Origin: Aneurinibacillus sp. REN35
GTDB taxonomy: Bacteria; Bacillota; Bacilli; Aneurinibacillales; Aneurinibacillaceae
NCBI RefSeq assembly: GCF_041379945.2
Contig: NZ_JBFTXJ020000001.1
Coordinates: 186,001-250,000, forward strand
DNA: 64,000 bases
Direction of reading: 5' to 3'
In this document: positions 43,226-51,786 of the stretch, piece by piece
Layout: each line of letters begins with the position of its first letter
How positions within the stretch are numbered: the first letter of the stretch is position 1
The notes under the pieces: generated by a model
Database searches by the model: none
What the model was told of the DNA's origin: nothing
The model's input: only the letters and a program-made list of their open reading frames with translations
Translations under genes and position numbers: made by a program

Positions 43226-44953
43226 TTATTCTTCATCCCATTGGATTGGTACGGCTACATACGCGCCGGTTTTGGCATCGACATAGCCAAATGATTCGGC
43301 AGAATTGGCAGGTCCATATACAAGAATCGGACCTGGTGCCTGCTGTTCAAAGTACTGTGGCCAGATATACTGCAACCGTAGCGATTTATGAGCAAGGAGC
43401 GTATGCAGCGCTTCTTCCTTGGAGACACGCAAGGCCGAATCCGGCAGCTCAAGCTTTATTTTTGGTACAGCCAGAGAGAAACTTGTCACCTTGCCGGTAT
43501 GTTTATCAATACCCACTTGATAGGAACGATCCTGGACGGGAATGCCCTGGTACATTTCAGTAAAAAAGAAGGTGTATTCGTTAGGCTCACTACTTGTTCT
43601 TTGCGGAAGCTTACTTCTATCTACCCAGCTCGGCGGCTCGGGTTCGCTCCATGTGTAATCTGTCCATTCCACTTGTGCGGCTGTTTTGCTTGCATACGTA
43701 GTCAAAAATCCCAACGCTGATTGCAGTGCCTGTTCTTTTGCTACTATAGTAGTTGGCTTAGACGCCTGCTCTTGTTGCGTTTGCAGATTAGCATGTTCAA
43801 TGCGATGTGTCTTCTTATCCACGCTGACGGTTAGAGCGACATCATGCTGTTCTGTGCTGAAATGATACATCGTACTTGGTTGATTTTTTTCTTGTTCCGA
43901 GAGGAAGGCCGTATCTTGGCGGAGTTTTCCTGCCAGATTCTCTGCACCAAACAATGCCAGAGCCTTACGCTTTGCCTCTGCTTCAGACTGAGCTAGAAGC
44001 GGCTGGGCTTTAGGTTGTAAGGTAAACTGTTTTTTCGATACAGAAGGCGTAAGATCTACGTTTTCCTGCCCGCTCATCATATCCACGGGACGCCCAGTAA
44101 CCGGATGAAGATACGGATAGACGGACAGATCGTATTTTAATACGGCCTTTGTGCTTGTATTGGCAGGGCGAGATCCATATCTTTCAGGCTGCTCTGCCGC
44201 ATAACTCAGATATACCTGTCCGCTGTCAGCGAGCTTTTGTTTAATTTCATCAGCGGAAAGAACGTTTTCTGGTGATGGAATGCTGCTATTTTTTATGTCG
44301 ATCGGTTTGTATGTATAGCTTACGATATGTCCGGCTGCATCCACGCTGAGTCGCAGGCTTTGTCCATGCGTAACCGGGATTCCATTTAATAGTATAGGAA
44401 ATTCTACATGCCGCTCTCTCCAGGTCATTGCAGCTCCATTCTCCTGGTAGACGGTAGAGGAGCCGTTGCCATTGGACACCGGCGTTCCGAATTGCTTGCG
44501 TCCTGCCTCACCAAACCATTGCACGAGAAATTTCTCTGCTGTATCCATCGAAGTCTGCCGTGAAGGTAGCTTATCAGAAGCCCACTCCTTAATATTCAAA
44601 TTGAATGCAAGCAAAGCTCCGGTATTGCTATCAAAGGTGAGATAGGCACTGGATATTTGCTGCATATTTGGTGTTTCGGCTCCTGGCTTTTCGCTATTGA
44701 GATGGATAATAAATGTATTTTCTTTCTCTGAAGGAAAGCTCATGGTAACATGCATCCTGGCGAGAACAGGTTGTATAGCAATCAGTTTGTTCAGTGTATT
44801 CTGTATAGAAGAAGGAATGGGCGCAAGATTTTTTTCAATCGCGCTTTCTGCTGGTAACTGAATAGATGTTTCGCTTGCTGCCGCTGCAGCAGCCGTTCCC
44901 GAAACGATAGGGGAAGCTAGAAGCAGAAGGGCAAGAGGTAGGTAGTATTTCAT
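43226..44953 (-). CDS. Secreted YcdB/YcdC-domain (PepSY-like) protein
   Basis: 575 residues from ATG 44953, with GAAAGGAGCTTTGCG upstream. A Sec signal peptide (about 1-27, ending AAAAAASE) is followed by alternating beta and helix segments with repeated SAEAEAKRKALALFG, VAKEQALQSALGFLTTY and VSKEEALHTLLAH, the PepSY/YcdB pattern of protease-inhibitory propeptides. No catalytic domain is visible. It may bind cell-wall peptidases or be part of a YcdB/YcdC-type surface system. Confidence 0.8.
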   Translation of the reverse strand: MKYYLPLALLLLASPIVSGTAAAAAASETSIQLPAESAIEKNLAPIPSSIQNTLNKLIAIQPVLARMHVTMSFPSEKENTFIIHLNSEKPGAETPNMQQISSAYLTFDSNTGALLAFNLNIKEWASDKLPSRQTSMDTAEKFLVQWFGEAGRKQFGTPVSNGNGSSTVYQENGAAMTWRERHVEFPILLNGIPVTHGQSLRLSVDAAGHIVSYTYKPIDIKNSSIPSPENVLSADEIKQKLADSGQVYLSYAAEQPERYGSRPANTSTKAVLKYDLSVYPYLHPVTGRPVDMMSGQENVDLTPSVSKKQFTLQPKAQPLLAQSEAEAKRKALALFGAENLAGKLRQDTAFLSEQEKNQPSTMYHFSTEQHDVALTVSVDKKTHRIEHANLQTQQEQASKPTTIVAKEQALQSALGFLTTYASKTAAQVEWTDYTWSEPEPPSWVDRSKLPQRTSSEPNEYTFFFTEMYQGIPVQDRSYQVGIDKHTGKVTSFSLAVPKIKLELPDSALRVSKEEALHTLLAHKSLRLQYIWPQYFEQQAPGPILVYGPANSAESFGYVDAKTGAYVAVPIQWDEE

Positions 44954-45132
44954 CGCAAAGCTCCTTTCTTGATATATGATCAAAGTATGATGTGATATAT
45001 ATGCGATATTGTTGAAAGCAACCGTTGTTGATAGCATAACAAAATTCTATCCTTTTTCATATTCCCTACTGTAAAATTATAGATAGATACGCTCATTTAT
45101 GCAGAAAAATAATAGATCGAAAGGAGGCCACC

Positions 45133-46014
45133 ATGAAGCATAGACAGATGCAGAGGAGATCCTGTTTAGTTTTTGGCCTGGTTGTTCTTCTTTTTCTTTT
45201 TGGATGCGGAGCAAGCAACGGGGGAGGAGAGGGTGCTTCGGTAACCTCCGAGCAAAAAGCTCAGGTGGATACCGCGCCAGCTAATGAGGCGGATAAAGAG
45301 TCGCCATCAGAGCCGCAAAAGAAAAGTCCGGCAGCCATGATGGTATACACCGCGGAAGTATCGTTGCTAGTGAAAGATTTTACCGCAGCACAACAGCAGA
45401 TCACTGCATTGGCAGAAAAAAAGGACGGGTATGTGGTGGAAGCGCGATCGTATACACAAGGGACTGGACTCGATCTTTTGCAGGGAGATTTTCGTGTTCG
45501 TATTCCTTCTGCTCAATTCAATGCTTTTCTCGCAGATGTTGAAAAGTTGGCGGTAAAAGTAACGGACCGTACGATTCAGGGGCGGGATGTGACGGAAGAG
45601 TATGTTGATTTGGAAGCGAGACTTTCATCAAAACAGGTCATGGAAGCACAGCTCCTTGGTTTTATGAAGAAAGCACAGCGAACAGAGGATGTGCTGAAGA
45701 TTGCTCATGATCTCAATCAAGTGCAGACAGAGATTGAGCAGCTCAAAGGAAAGATTAAATATTTGAAGAACCAAAGCGATTTTTCGACTGTCACTCTTCG
45801 GGTTACAGAGAGTAAGGCCGTAGTTCCGTCATTGTCCGGTGATTCAGTAAGCGTGTGGGATAAGACAAAGCAGCGGTTTATGCAGAGCATTGCATTCATG
45901 CTGAATACTGCATCCGCACTTTTCGTCTTCGTTGTCGGATTTTCACCACTGTTATTCCTAATTGCTGTTATTGCAGCGGTAGTGATCTATATTCGAAAAA
46001 GAAAGAGGGATTGA
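45133..46014 (+). CDS. DUF4349 lipoprotein with C-terminal membrane helix
   Basis: 293 residues. Lipobox LFGC (Cys 25-27 region) gives a lipid anchor. The DUF4349 domain (about 70-240) includes MVYTAEVSLLVKDF, GRDVTEEYVDLEARL and a coiled-coil stretch DVLKIAHDLNQVQTEIEQL. A single membrane helix (about 265-285) and a basic tail IRKRKRD follow, so the chain is anchored at both ends. AAAGGAGGCCACC precedes the ATG. It is divergent from the YcdB-like gene. Confidence 0.9.
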   Translation: MKHRQMQRRSCLVFGLVVLLFLFGCGASNGGGEGASVTSEQKAQVDTAPANEADKESPSEPQKKSPAAMMVYTAEVSLLVKDFTAAQQQITALAEKKDGYVVEARSYTQGTGLDLLQGDFRVRIPSAQFNAFLADVEKLAVKVTDRTIQGRDVTEEYVDLEARLSSKQVMEAQLLGFMKKAQRTEDVLKIAHDLNQVQTEIEQLKGKIKYLKNQSDFSTVTLRVTESKAVVPSLSGDSVSVWDKTKQRFMQSIAFMLNTASALFVFVVGFSPLLFLIAVIAAVVIYIRKRKRD

Positions 46015-46019
46015 TAGGA

Positions 46020-46050
46020 AAAAAGCCGTCCTATTTACAGGTCGGCTTTT
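46020..46050. terminator. Bidirectional terminator between DUF4349 gene and proC
   Basis: AAAAGCCG and CGGCTTTT arms with the proC stop codon in the loop; T runs on both sides. Confidence 0.88.
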
Positions 46051-46847
46051 GTTCCAAGCGCAAAGGCACGGCGGTTGGTTTCTTCGATAGCCTGCATAAG
46101 CAATGCCGCATACCCTCCTTGTTCCAATGCCCGCAGACCGGCTGCGGTAGCTCCGCCCGGTGTGGTCACAGCGTCCCTCAATTCAGAAGGGGAGCTACCA
46201 GACGCAAGCATCTGCACGGAGCCATACATCATTTGTGTAACCAATCTGCGTGCCTGCTCTTGTGAAATACCATAGCGCACGGCTGCTTTCTCTATTGCCA
46301 GCGCAAATTCATATACGAAAGCGGGGGCGCTGCCCGTTACGGCCGTCAGCGTATGAATCTGCTCTTCTGAACAAAATTCCGCTGTTCCAATAGCATCAAG
46401 CAATTGCTCAAGCAAAGCTTGATGATGAGCGGTAAGCGCCTCAGTGTATGTATACAGCGACATGGATTGGCCGATTTCTGCTGCGGTATTCGGCATGACC
46501 CAGGCAGCTGAAGTACCGGGCGGCAGCGCTTCTTGTAATCTGCTAACTCCGATGCCGGCTGCAATGGTAATGATCAGTTGACCTGTGACGAGAGGAGCAA
46601 GCTGTGTTAGTATTTCTTCGTGCGCTTCCGGCGGCATGGCGAGGACGATCACATCACTTTCTGCGACGTATATTTTCCAATCGGTTGTTACTTTGATACC
46701 ATATTGGGCATGCAGCTTTTTACGCCGCTGTGTATCGGTACGATTAGCTGCGATGAGTGTGAGTGTACCGTCTGCGGAACGAAGCAGTCCTTTAATGATT
46801 GCTTCTGCCATACGGCCCGCTCCGATGAATAGATAAGTAGATGTCAT
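46035..46847 (-). CDS. proC: Pyrroline-5-carboxylate reductase
   Basis: 270 residues from ATG 46847, preceded by GGAGTACTTCTC. FIGAGRMAEAIIKGLL is the NAD(P) loop. VMPNTAAEIGQSMS and the C-terminal GSAPAFVYEFALAI...DAVTTPGGATAAGL are strict ProC signatures. It makes L-proline from pyrroline-5-carboxylate. It stands alone, with no proB/proA nearby. Confidence 0.96.
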   Translation of the reverse strand: MTSTYLFIGAGRMAEAIIKGLLRSADGTLTLIAANRTDTQRRKKLHAQYGIKVTTDWKIYVAESDVIVLAMPPEAHEEILTQLAPLVTGQLIITIAAGIGVSRLQEALPPGTSAAWVMPNTAAEIGQSMSLYTYTEALTAHHQALLEQLLDAIGTAEFCSEEQIHTLTAVTGSAPAFVYEFALAIEKAAVRYGISQEQARRLVTQMMYGSVQMLASGSSPSELRDAVTTPGGATAAGLRALEQGGYAALLMQAIEETNRRAFALGTKADL

Positions 46848-46896
46848 GAGAAGTACTCCATTTCTATAAAGATTGTACCAGTCTATCGAACCATAC

Positions 46897-46931
46897 AAAA
46901 AGCTAGCCGTAAAGACGTCGGCTAGCTTTTA
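46897..46931 (-). terminator. Reverse-strand terminator after the YflT-like gene
   Basis: AAAAGCTAGCC pairs with GGCTAGCTTTT, an 11-bp stem that includes the gene's stop codon; TTTTTG follows on the reverse strand. Confidence 0.9.
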
Positions 46932-47287
46932 TCGGTTATCATAACAAGGATTTTTCCGCTGTCAAATTGATTTGTAAAAGTTTGAACGTCTGATTCAGCA
47001 ACACCCACCTGCAGCAGACGGCTTTCCACTTCATCTCGGGCATAATAGCCCACCTGGTTGCCGCGTAGCGCGGTAATCGTATCATCAATCATACCCCCGC
47101 TTTCTCTCCTGCGGGTGAAGTTTGCCTTTGCATCTACATCAGTGGCTTTTTCAATGGATGAAGCTTCCTGCTTTTCATGTGCCATAACCAAAATGTCATC
47201 ATCCGTATAGCCCTGCTGCTTCCAATTGGTAATAATCTCGATAGCTTGCTCATCTGTATCACAGACGTGTACCTGTTGGTTTCTCAT
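46922..47287 (-). CDS. General-stress protein, YflT-like (heat-induced stress protein family)
   Basis: 121 residues. VHVCDTDEQAIEIITNWKQQGYTDDDILVMAHE is the family's opening and GKILVMI its end; members are short cytosolic proteins, some under sigma-B. GGAGGGAGCAACG precedes ATG 47287. I could not place sigma-B boxes. Function is unknown. Confidence 0.85.
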   Translation of the reverse strand: MRNQQVHVCDTDEQAIEIITNWKQQGYTDDDILVMAHEKQEASSIEKATDVDAKANFTRRRESGGMIDDTITALRGNQVGYYARDEVESRLLQVGVAESDVQTFTNQFDSGKILVMITDKS

Positions 47288-47477
47288 CGTTGCTCCCTCC
47301 TGCTATGCGTGCTATATATTGTATTTACCCGAAGAACTAGAACTAAAACGCTGCGATTGGTAAGCAGTAGCATCAACTATAACTTTTAAACGTTCACAAA
47401 AAATTCCTCGTTGTCAAAAAAGTGCCACAGAATTATTCGCTTTTATCGGTACAATAAAGATATAGGGAGGGATCATT

Positions 47478-47768
47478 ATGGGCAAACAAATTCGAGTGTT
47501 TGATAGGTATATGGATGAGACGCATGTCATCATTACAGAAGAGGAAGTTTTGTTCCATTCAGATCAGTTAGGTACGGTGGACTGGTCTCGCGATCTCGTC
47601 CGGACAGATAAAGGCTATTTTGTCAGAGAACAGCGCCATGTGGAAGGTGCATCGGTCAATTATCACCGGATTGATGCAGCCACAGCGGAGAATATTCTGC
47701 AGAAGGCGGATAATCGAGAAATCTATGAAGCATTAAAGGAAAGTACTTCGTATCAGACTCTATCATAA
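47478..47768 (+). CDS. Small acidic protein of unknown function
   Basis: 96 residues, cytosolic, strong AGGGAGGGATCATT before ATG 47478. It reads as a beta-rich first half (IRVFDRYMDETHVIITEEE) and a helical end (AENILQKADNREIYEALKES). I do not recognise it. It is followed by a strong terminator. Confidence 0.7.
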   Translation: MGKQIRVFDRYMDETHVIITEEEVLFHSDQLGTVDWSRDLVRTDKGYFVREQRHVEGASVNYHRIDAATAENILQKADNREIYEALKESTSYQTLS

Positions 47769-47776
47769 AATCATAG

Positions 47777-47815
47777 GAAAACCGGTGTGCTTTGTAAAAG
47801 GCATGCCGGTTTTTC
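47777..47815 (+). terminator. Terminator after the small acidic protein gene
   Basis: AAAACCGG and CCGGTTTT arms with inner TGC/GCA pairing, followed by TTCATTTTTTTG. Confidence 0.85.
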
Positions 47816-47906
47816 ATTTTTTTGCGGCAAAGAATAGAACGATGCAGGGACGATAACCCAGCCGCATGCATACGCTGTAAAAGTCAAGAAAAGGAGGGGA
47901 TGAGAG

Positions 47907-48407
47907 ATGGATGCGAGAGCATGGGAAATGCCCGTCATGCCGATGCCGACACAGGCACGAGCCGTTATTCGCGGAGGTCCGCTGGCTCCTGGCATCCGAG
48001 GGGTCGTGCAGTTTACGCCAGTGCCTGGAGGAACGTGGGTGTTCGTCTACGTGGAAGGGCTTCCGCCGTATCAGCCGGCCCAGGGAAACAAAGCGCCCAT
48101 CGGCCCGTTTGGCTTTCACCTGCATCAATTCGGAAACTGCCAGGTAGGCGATCCCGCTAAGCCCTTTACAGCAGCGGGCGAGCACTGGAACCCCACCAAT
48201 CAGCCGCACGGGAATCATGCGGGCGACTTCCCCGTATTGTTTTCTAATCACGGAAAAGCGATGATGGGCTTCTTTACAGATAAATTCACCGTACCCCAGG
48301 TTATCGGCAAGTCAGTTATCATTCATGAGAACCCTGACGACTATCGCTCACAGCCTGCCGGCAATGCCGGTCGCCGTCTTGCATGCGGCGTAATCGGTTG
48401 GGGATAG
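47907..48407 (+). CDS. Cu/Zn superoxide dismutase-family protein without signal peptide
   Basis: 166 residues. All metal ligands of SodC are present: His71 and His73 (HLHQFGNC), His93 (GEHWNP), His101, His104 and Asp107 (HGNHAGDFP), and His140 (VIIHEN). The disulphide pair is Cys78 and the Cys in ACGVIGWG. There is no export signal; the N-terminus is a Met/Pro-rich stretch (MPVMPMPTQ). Bacterial SodC is normally exported, so this may be a mother-cell product placed on the spore. AAGGAGGGGATGAGAG precedes the ATG. Confidence 0.92.
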   Translation: MDARAWEMPVMPMPTQARAVIRGGPLAPGIRGVVQFTPVPGGTWVFVYVEGLPPYQPAQGNKAPIGPFGFHLHQFGNCQVGDPAKPFTAAGEHWNPTNQPHGNHAGDFPVLFSNHGKAMMGFFTDKFTVPQVIGKSVIIHENPDDYRSQPAGNAGRRLACGVIGWG

Positions 48408-48494
48408 AAAGAAAGCGATTGTTGATCCAGTTCATATATAGAGACGGAAGAGTATAAGCGTATGAACTCCCAATATAACCAAGCAATTGAGAAG

Positions 48495-48529
48495 AAGCCG
48501 TTGACCCAGTAATGGATCAACGGCTTTTT
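48495..48529 (+). terminator. Terminator after the SodC-like gene
   Basis: AAGCCGTTGA pairs with TCAACGGCTT, then TTTGG. It lies 15 bp from the converging large secreted protein gene. Confidence 0.88.
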
Positions 48530-48544
48530 GGTGTCAATTATAGG

Positions 48545-51500
48545 CTATGGATAGCCGGGAATCGTATCATATTTCGTCTTCTCATTCACCACATCAACCA
48601 AAGCGCGGTATGCAGCATAGATCTCTTCCTCTGTTGCGTTTTCCTTTGCCACGACCGCCTCGGCCTGTGCAATGGCAGCGGCAAATGCTTCGGACAACGT
48701 ATACGGATATTTATAAGGATTCGCTTTTATATCGGCCCATTCCGCCTGTGCGATTCGGAGCTGCATAATCAGGTTCCACTTGTCAGCAGGCGGACGATGC
48801 TGGCTGGCATAGAACTGGTTCTGTGCCGTCTGCAAAGAATGAATGGCCGTCTCGATCGCCCCCCGCATGGCCGGTATCTTCACTGCTGTACGCTTTGCTT
48901 CGGCAGTGGCCTGTCGAAAGGCCTGGATCGCTTCCGATGGAAACTCTCCTGCCGCTCCCCCGGCGCGTGCAGCGGAAAGCTCGGATTCAGCCTGTCTGAT
49001 GGCGGTGGCAAGCCACATGCGATCCGCTAGGGAAGCCTCTTTCCTGGCATAGCGCGCGGCCACCTCGTCGATGATCGTGTCCGGCGTACCTGAACGTACA
49101 TAAGGAAGCTTTCCCCATTTGTTGATGGCTTCACCTGTTTCAGTTTTTACCTGCACATTAAAGCTGACTCCCTGTACCGATTCGGCAGCACTGTTTTGCG
49201 TGCTGAACGTGTCTTTCGGCAGGAGAAAGGTAACGCGTGTACCCACCCGGTCCTCGTCTGAGATGCTTCCGTCATTCGTGCTGTCAAATCGAGTGGAGCG
49301 CAGCAGCACTTTGGCTTTGGACGAAAGAGGCTGACCGGCAATGAAATAATTCCCCGTCTTGCGGGCATCGGCCGAGAGAATGGTATTGAATTGGAGCACG
49401 ACAACATCCTCCGCCTCAGGTGCTTCTTTGGCAATGGTATGATCCACTGCCGCGCCAAAGACAAGCGCCGGAGTCTCCAGCGGCTTATGCGGCAGAAGCC
49501 GCAGTGAGCGTATGTTGACTGGATGTGTAAGAGCCGATGCCGTATTGCCCACATCATCAGAAAGGTTTTGCACAGCCAACTGCCATTTTCCCGCCTCTTT
49601 TGCCGCTTCTTGCGGAATGGGGAAAATGTACGTTTTATCATCTTTGGTTGTTAAATAGCCGATCGGAGACAGAGCGATGCGTGCTTTGCTTTGCAGTGAG
49701 ACGAGCTCGAATACAGGCTTAGGCACAGCTCCTGTTTCGCGCGCCGGCGTGAGATGCCGGGTGGCGTTCGAAATCTGCACGGGTTCATTGAATGTAACGT
49801 TCAATGTCTCCTGCCCTGGGACGGAAGCGTAAGAAGGAGTAACCGTCTGGATTTTTGGCGGCAGCGCATCAGCAGGCAGCACAATCTCGTATGTATGATC
49901 GCTTTGGTTGACGGTGCCGCTTCCCGCATCCTTCGCCCGTCCTTTTAAAAGCGTAATCCGAACGCGGTTATAGCCTGCTGTACTGTATGAAGGGTTTCCC
50001 TCCTCTGTTTGTAAAATGTGCGACCAATCGCGTCGCAGTTGCAGATAATAGGCGGCGTTTCCATCATATTCAAGCGCCCAGTCTTCATACGGCCGTATTC
50101 CTGCGGTTGTCCATCGCGGGTTTCCCGCCTCATCCCAACCGCTCTGCCGTTCCAAACGAATGTCCTCAGGACCAAGCAAAGGGTCGTGGCCGTACATGGA
50201 TACCGTTTTAGACGGGAAGCGCAGCATGAACTGTTCCGGAGATTGGGCTGAAACGGTCGGGATCGGTTCGATGGCGGGCGGAGAGACAAAGTCTATCACG
50301 ACATTGTGCAGGCGTTTTCCGCTTCGATGGCCCGAATAGTCAGCAATGCCCGACCCCTGTAGGACATTCTTCTTGCCCGGCGGCTGATAATGTGGACGCA
50401 TCCAATGACTCAGCTCAAGCACAGCAAAGCGGCGAAAGTCTCCAGAGAGGCGGCTGTCTGCAGTCTGGGGCTTTTTCCCATTCAGTTGGCCATGAACCTC
50501 GTGTCCGTTTAGCTTCCACAGCTCGTACCCGCTGTTGCGTATGCCTGTATAGATCGGTTCATCGAATTCAAGCTCAAGCGCGCCGCTTTCTGTCTGCCGC
50601 GTATTCAGCAGCGCAGGCAGCTTTTTATCGGTTAAGACAAAAGAGGAAGCACTGTCTGCAAATGTCGGCTTTTTACGGAGGTCATGCAGCGCTACACTGA
50701 TCAGCGCCGTTTCCTCTAAGGGTTGCTCCTGACTAAAGCCAATGCGCAGCACACGCGGATTTTCCTGGGCGATATGCCGTACGGGTACGCTGACGCCCCG
50801 CATGGTCACCTGTAGCACAACGTCTTTATCCAGCCAGGCGCTGCGAAAAGTCTCGAAGTTGAACGGGCGGGCAAAGGTCACATACACATCGCTGGCCCGG
50901 TCAGAAGACGCTTTCACGATTGCATTTGCGGCGGATGTTTTGAGCGCTTCCTGTACGAGACGCTCTACTGCCTGCTGCAGCCGTGCTCGCCATGTATGTT
51001 CAGGATCAAGTACTGCTTCCCACTGCTTTAGGAGGGTGGTAAGCGCAGCGGGTGTGATTCCGCTCTGCTTCAGATCGGCGATGAGCTGCTTATGCTGTGG
51101 TTTGCCTGCCGTTTCTGTAAGCGCTTCCTGCAGCGCTTTTTCTACCGGAAGCGGCTGGCCAGAAAGCGCGGCAGCGACTAGCTTTTCCTTTGTCAACCGG
51201 ACGGCATCCTCAGCAAACGCCTGCAGTTCTCCCGCTATTTCCTTACGGCCAAATAGTTTGTCCAGGATACGGGCCTGCTTGCGCTCGAAGGCGGAAATCG
51301 CTCCGGGCTTGTCTATGCCCTCTAGCAGATGCACGGCATCATAGAGAAAAACGGAAGTCTCCATTCGCGTAATGCCTTTTTTTTCGGCTTCCGCAAAAAA
51401 GGGAGCCATCTCACGCAGAGAAAGAAAAGGGCGAGACGAAATGTCCGGTGCAGAAGCAGTGGCGTCCGAAGTGGCCAGGCTCTGCTGCGGTGTGAGTAAG

Positions 51501-51562
51501 AGCAGGCACACAAGAAGGAGGGGAACAATGAAACGATGCGGGACAGGACATGGGTGGCGCAT
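48545..51562 (-). CDS. Large secreted protein of unknown function with beta-sandwich and FIVAR-like helical parts
   Basis: 1005 residues from ATG 51562, with AAGGAGGATTAT before it. A Sec signal peptide ends near SLATSDA (about 31). Residues 40-230 are helical (Ala/Leu/Glu/Lys-rich). Residues about 245-815 look like a string of Ig-like or 'SbsA/Big_5'-like beta domains (VQISNAT, LQFNTILSADARKTGNYFI, GTRVTFLLPKDTF). The last 170 residues form repeated helices (AIRQAESELSAARAG, AYRALVDVVNEKTKY) of FIVAR-like type. No sorting signal or SLH repeat is seen. Confidence 0.8.
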   Translation of the reverse strand: MRHPCPVPHRFIVPLLLVCLLLLTPQQSLATSDATASAPDISSRPFLSLREMAPFFAEAEKKGITRMETSVFLYDAVHLLEGIDKPGAISAFERKQARILDKLFGRKEIAGELQAFAEDAVRLTKEKLVAAALSGQPLPVEKALQEALTETAGKPQHKQLIADLKQSGITPAALTTLLKQWEAVLDPEHTWRARLQQAVERLVQEALKTSAANAIVKASSDRASDVYVTFARPFNFETFRSAWLDKDVVLQVTMRGVSVPVRHIAQENPRVLRIGFSQEQPLEETALISVALHDLRKKPTFADSASSFVLTDKKLPALLNTRQTESGALELEFDEPIYTGIRNSGYELWKLNGHEVHGQLNGKKPQTADSRLSGDFRRFAVLELSHWMRPHYQPPGKKNVLQGSGIADYSGHRSGKRLHNVVIDFVSPPAIEPIPTVSAQSPEQFMLRFPSKTVSMYGHDPLLGPEDIRLERQSGWDEAGNPRWTTAGIRPYEDWALEYDGNAAYYLQLRRDWSHILQTEEGNPSYSTAGYNRVRITLLKGRAKDAGSGTVNQSDHTYEIVLPADALPPKIQTVTPSYASVPGQETLNVTFNEPVQISNATRHLTPARETGAVPKPVFELVSLQSKARIALSPIGYLTTKDDKTYIFPIPQEAAKEAGKWQLAVQNLSDDVGNTASALTHPVNIRSLRLLPHKPLETPALVFGAAVDHTIAKEAPEAEDVVVLQFNTILSADARKTGNYFIAGQPLSSKAKVLLRSTRFDSTNDGSISDEDRVGTRVTFLLPKDTFSTQNSAAESVQGVSFNVQVKTETGEAINKWGKLPYVRSGTPDTIIDEVAARYARKEASLADRMWLATAIRQAESELSAARAGGAAGEFPSEAIQAFRQATAEAKRTAVKIPAMRGAIETAIHSLQTAQNQFYASQHRPPADKWNLIMQLRIAQAEWADIKANPYKYPYTLSEAFAAAIAQAEAVVAKENATEEEIYAAYRALVDVVNEKTKYDTIPGYP

Positions 51563-51786
51563 ATAATCCTCCTTGGCATAAATGTCATTGTCTTCATTGT
51601 AAAAAGAAAAGGGAGAATGAAAATGATTCCTTTTCACTCTCTTACAAAAATAGGTGGTTCGGTATGCGTGCTGCTTTTGGAGGATAATCATTGGTTATGC
51701 TTTCGATAAAAATAATGTATTTCCATTCGTTTCCTTCGCGTGCTACGATAAAATATGAATATTTTTACAACGAGAGAAGGAATAGG

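Noticed and set aside
48432-48469. GTTCATA/TATGAAC inverted repeat
   Set aside because: Long loop and no associated promoter or gene; chance pairing is likely.
48423-48529. GTTGATCCAG copy upstream that could pair with the right arm of the SodC terminator, like an antiterminator
   Set aside because: No gene lies downstream on the same strand that such a switch could control.
49987-51344. Forward frames within the large secreted protein gene
   Set aside because: Antisense shadows; the reverse frame has a signal peptide and a strong ribosome site.
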